Positions 6,832-8,192 of a stretch of 8,192 nucleotides of DNA are shown here, piece by piece. This stretch comes from Nitrospira lenta (GTDB taxonomy: Bacteria > Nitrospirota > Nitrospiria > Nitrospirales > Nitrospiraceae): contig CAMDRK010000106.1 in NCBI GenBank assembly GCA_945906715.1, positions 1 to 8,192 on the forward strand. Direction: 5' to 3'. The notes beneath the pieces were generated by a model. It had not been told where the DNA came from. It worked only from the letters and a program-made list of their open reading frames with translations, and did no database searches. A program made the translations under genes and the position numbers. The number at the start of each line of letters is the position of its first letter. Position 1 is the first letter of the stretch.

Positions 6832-6862
6832 CTTGTCATCAATCTAATCGGTTGATGACAAG
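6832..6862. other. Perfect 11-bp inverted repeat (hairpin) downstream of the M23 peptidase gene
   Basis: CTTGTCATCAA (6832-6842) and TTGATGACAAG (6852-6862) are exact reverse complements separated by a 9-base spacer. The hairpin lies 25 bp past the M23 stop codon, where a transcript end is expected, and about 57 bp upstream of the candidate fhs -10. There is no T-run after it on either strand, so it is not a standard intrinsic terminator. It could stabilise or process the peptidase mRNA 3' end, or be a protein-binding palindrome. The rest of this 164-bp intergenic stretch shows nothing else beyond the fhs promoter. Confidence 0.6.
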
Positions 6863-6887
6863 CCAGCGATTAAGCGGGAAGCCGTAA

Positions 6888-7925
6888 CTATTCGAGGATG
6901 TACTTTACCGGATCTAGCGCCTGACCATGAACCTTGACCATGTAATGCAAGTGGGGCCCCGTAGCCAGTCCGGTACTGCCAACCAAGGCAACGACTTCTC
7001 CACGCTTCACGCGCTGTCCCTCTTTGACTAACGATTTGGCCAGGTGGCCGTAGAGCGTTTCGATGCCGAACCCATGGTCGATTTTTACAACATTCCCCAG
7101 TTTAGGATCGAAACCGACTGCTGTCACTCGGCCTTGAGCCGGTGCCTGGATAGGTGCATTGGCAGCAGCTCCAATATCCAACCCGTCATGCCACGCAGGC
7201 TTTTCTGTAAATGGAGAAACCCTTGGCCCAAACCCGGAAGTGACCCACCCCTTTACCGGCCAAATTGATGGGGTCGCTGCCCATCGAGAGGACTTGTTTT
7301 CGGCAGCTAAAGACAACTCTTCAAGCGACTGTTCCTGAATCGTCGCTTCCTTCGACAGCCAATCGATACCCTCCTTGACCGAGGCAATCATTTCCTGCTC
7401 AGTAACATCGCTCGAACCTCCAGCTAGGCTCGTTTGGCCAACCAGAGCATTCTGACCAGCTTCTACTGAACTGAGACGCTGAGCCCCATTGTCACTTGTG
7501 AGGGCCTTCTCAGAGGAAGGAAAAGTATTGCCATCAGGAAGGGGACCATCCACACCACCTCGACCATTAACCATGTCCCCAGTTTTGGTAGGCTCAATTC
7601 CCAGCATGACACGAAGTCGCTGATTGACCTCCTTCATACTCGTTAAACGTTTCTTCAGATCATCAACCGCGCCAGAAAAGGCTGCGGTCTGTTCCCGCGC
7701 ACTCATGGCTTCATCACGGAATGCCGACAATTCCCAAACCTCACCGGTTCTTACCACATAATGCGAGATGACAAGAATATCGACTAGAGCAAAAATAGCT
7801 CCTGCAATCAATAGCTTACTAACGAATTTGCGGTGAAAACTAAACCGTAGTGGCTTAGCAGTTGAGCCACGAAAGATCACAACGGTATAGGCATCGCTGT
7901 CTTCTAGGCCATTCACTTGTCCCAT
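6888..7925 (-). CDS. Membrane-anchored M23 (LytM-type) metallopeptidase
   Basis: This 345-residue protein probably cuts peptidoglycan cross-bridges or peptides, or regulates such an enzyme, from the periplasmic face of the inner membrane. A short cytoplasmic N-terminus has the segment YTVVIFRGSTAKPLRFSF (13-30), followed by one membrane helix (about 36-56). A coiled-coil-like region runs from about 62 to 108, then a Gly/Ser/Asn-rich linker (about 111-170) and a second helical stretch (about 173-212). The C-terminal LytM domain covers about 222-345. All expected zinc and catalytic residues are present: His246 and Asp250 (HDGLD), His294 (YGHL), and His325 and His327 (HLH). An intact set suggests an active enzyme rather than an EnvC/NlpD-like degenerate activator. 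The start at 7925 is supported by AGGGGG about 8 nt upstream and by a good promoter. The specific subfamily and substrate are not recognisable. Confidence 0.9.
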   Translation of the reverse strand: MGQVNGLEDSDAYTVVIFRGSTAKPLRFSFHRKFVSKLLIAGAIFALVDILVISHYVVRTGEVWELSAFRDEAMSAREQTAAFSGAVDDLKKRLTSMKEVNQRLRVMLGIEPTKTGDMVNGRGGVDGPLPDGNTFPSSEKALTSDNGAQRLSSVEAGQNALVGQTSLAGGSSDVTEQEMIASVKEGIDWLSKEATIQEQSLEELSLAAENKSSRWAATPSIWPVKGWVTSGFGPRVSPFTEKPAWHDGLDIGAAANAPIQAPAQGRVTAVGFDPKLGNVVKIDHGFGIETLYGHLAKSLVKEGQRVKRGEVVALVGSTGLATGPHLHYMVKVHGQALDPVKYILE

Positions 7926-7979
7926 GATCTTTACCCCCTGCTGAATGGGCTCACCCGCCTCCTACAATAATTCACTGCG

Positions 7980-8008
7980 AGTGTACCGACCCAGGTTGCT
8001 TCAGTCAA
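7980..8008 (-). promoter_or_regulatory. Sigma-70-type promoter for the M23 peptidase gene
   Basis: On the minus strand TTGACT (8003-8008) and TACACT (7980-7985) are separated by exactly 17 bp. They match the -35 and -10 consensus at 5 and 4 of 6 positions. Transcription would start near 7973, giving a leader of about 45-50 nt before the ATG at 7923-7925, with an AGGGGG ribosome-binding site inside it. The -35 hexamer lies in a small imperfect palindrome (GGTTG, 7 bases, CAACC; 7994-8010). The promoter is in the 115-bp gap after cutA, so the peptidase gene does not need read-through from cutA. Confidence 0.6.
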
Positions 8009-8040
8009 CCCTAACTTTGGTAATGCCCTGTCCCTATCTA

Positions 8041-8192
8041 TTAGCTGTGGGTCTCTTCACATACCCACCCAATATATTGCTTAAAACCTTCTTTAACCGG
8101 CAACGCGATGATTTCAGGAATCTCATACGTATGCATCGTCTTGATCGCCCTCTCAAGTGCACGATATCGCGTCTTTGTAGATTTCAATATCA
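8041..8192 (-). CDS. cutA: CutA divalent-cation tolerance protein, C-terminal part (5' end outside window)
   Basis: The last 49 codons of a minus-strand gene end at the stop codon complementary to 8041-8043. The translation contains KSTKTRYRALERAIKTMHTYEIPEIIALPV, written here in pieces: KSTKTRYRALERAIK then TMHTYEIPEIIALPV. This is the CutA1 pattern, in which a Lys-Thr/Ser segment is followed by 'ALE..I..LHPYEVPEI..LP'. The end, YIGWVCEETHS, corresponds to the usual 'YL.W..E' C-terminus. CutA proteins are about 100-110 residues and form trimers with a ferredoxin-like fold. They are linked to divalent-metal tolerance, but their molecular role is poorly defined. Roughly half of the protein is visible. 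It points the same way as the M23 gene. Confidence 0.85.
   Translation of the reverse strand, partial: ILKSTKTRYRALERAIKTMHTYEIPEIIALPVKEGFKQYIGWVCEETHS

Noticed and set aside
6832..6862. Intrinsic terminator for the M23 gene
   Set aside because: The stem is strong but no T-run follows on the minus strand, so I list it only as an inverted repeat.

Overview
The window looks like chromosomal DNA of a moderately GC-rich Gram-negative bacterium. The protein styles (HflK/HflC, a PiT-type transporter, a membrane-anchored M23 peptidase that starts with a 'YTVVIFRG' segment) and the intergenic 9-bp repeat resemble Nitrospira (Nitrospirota). That assignment is my recognition, not a search result. No rRNA, tRNA, insertion sequence, integrase or CRISPR array is visible, and codon use looks uniform.

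Layout: (1) Positions 3-2895, plus strand, hold an arsenic-related cluster. It starts with the C-terminal part of an ArsM-like arsenite methyltransferase whose N-terminus lies upstream. A complete radical-SAM protein of the arsenosugar type (ArsS) follows, then a PiT-family phosphate permease 8 bp downstream. The likely theme is methylating arsenite, building an adenosyl/sugar arsenical, and moving phosphate, of which arsenate is an analogue. (2) Positions 2891-3034 hold a tract with exact 9-bp phasing: 16 units whose second half is roughly the reverse complement of the first, so it can fold into a long imperfect hairpin. It begins at the permease stop codon. (3) Positions 3125-5037, plus strand, are hflK and hflC, overlapping by ATGA. 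They encode the band-7 membrane complex that surrounds and modulates the FtsH protease. (4) Positions 5041-6723, minus strand, are fhs (formate-tetrahydrofolate ligase), convergent with hflC across a 3-bp gap. A candidate extended -10 promoter lies just upstream. (5) Positions 6724-6887 contain that promoter and an 11-bp perfect inverted repeat beyond the next gene's stop. (6) Positions 6888-7925, minus strand, encode a membrane-anchored LytM/M23 metallopeptidase, preceded by a good sigma-70-like promoter at 7980-8008. (7) Positions 8041-8192, minus strand, are the C-terminal 49 codons of cutA, whose start lies beyond the window.

Most of the window is well-known housekeeping. The parts that merit attention are the repeat tract at 2891-3034, the duplicated C-terminal module of the ArsM-like protein, and the linkage of arsM-arsS to a phosphate permease. 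I see no clear evidence of a wholly new multi-gene system.
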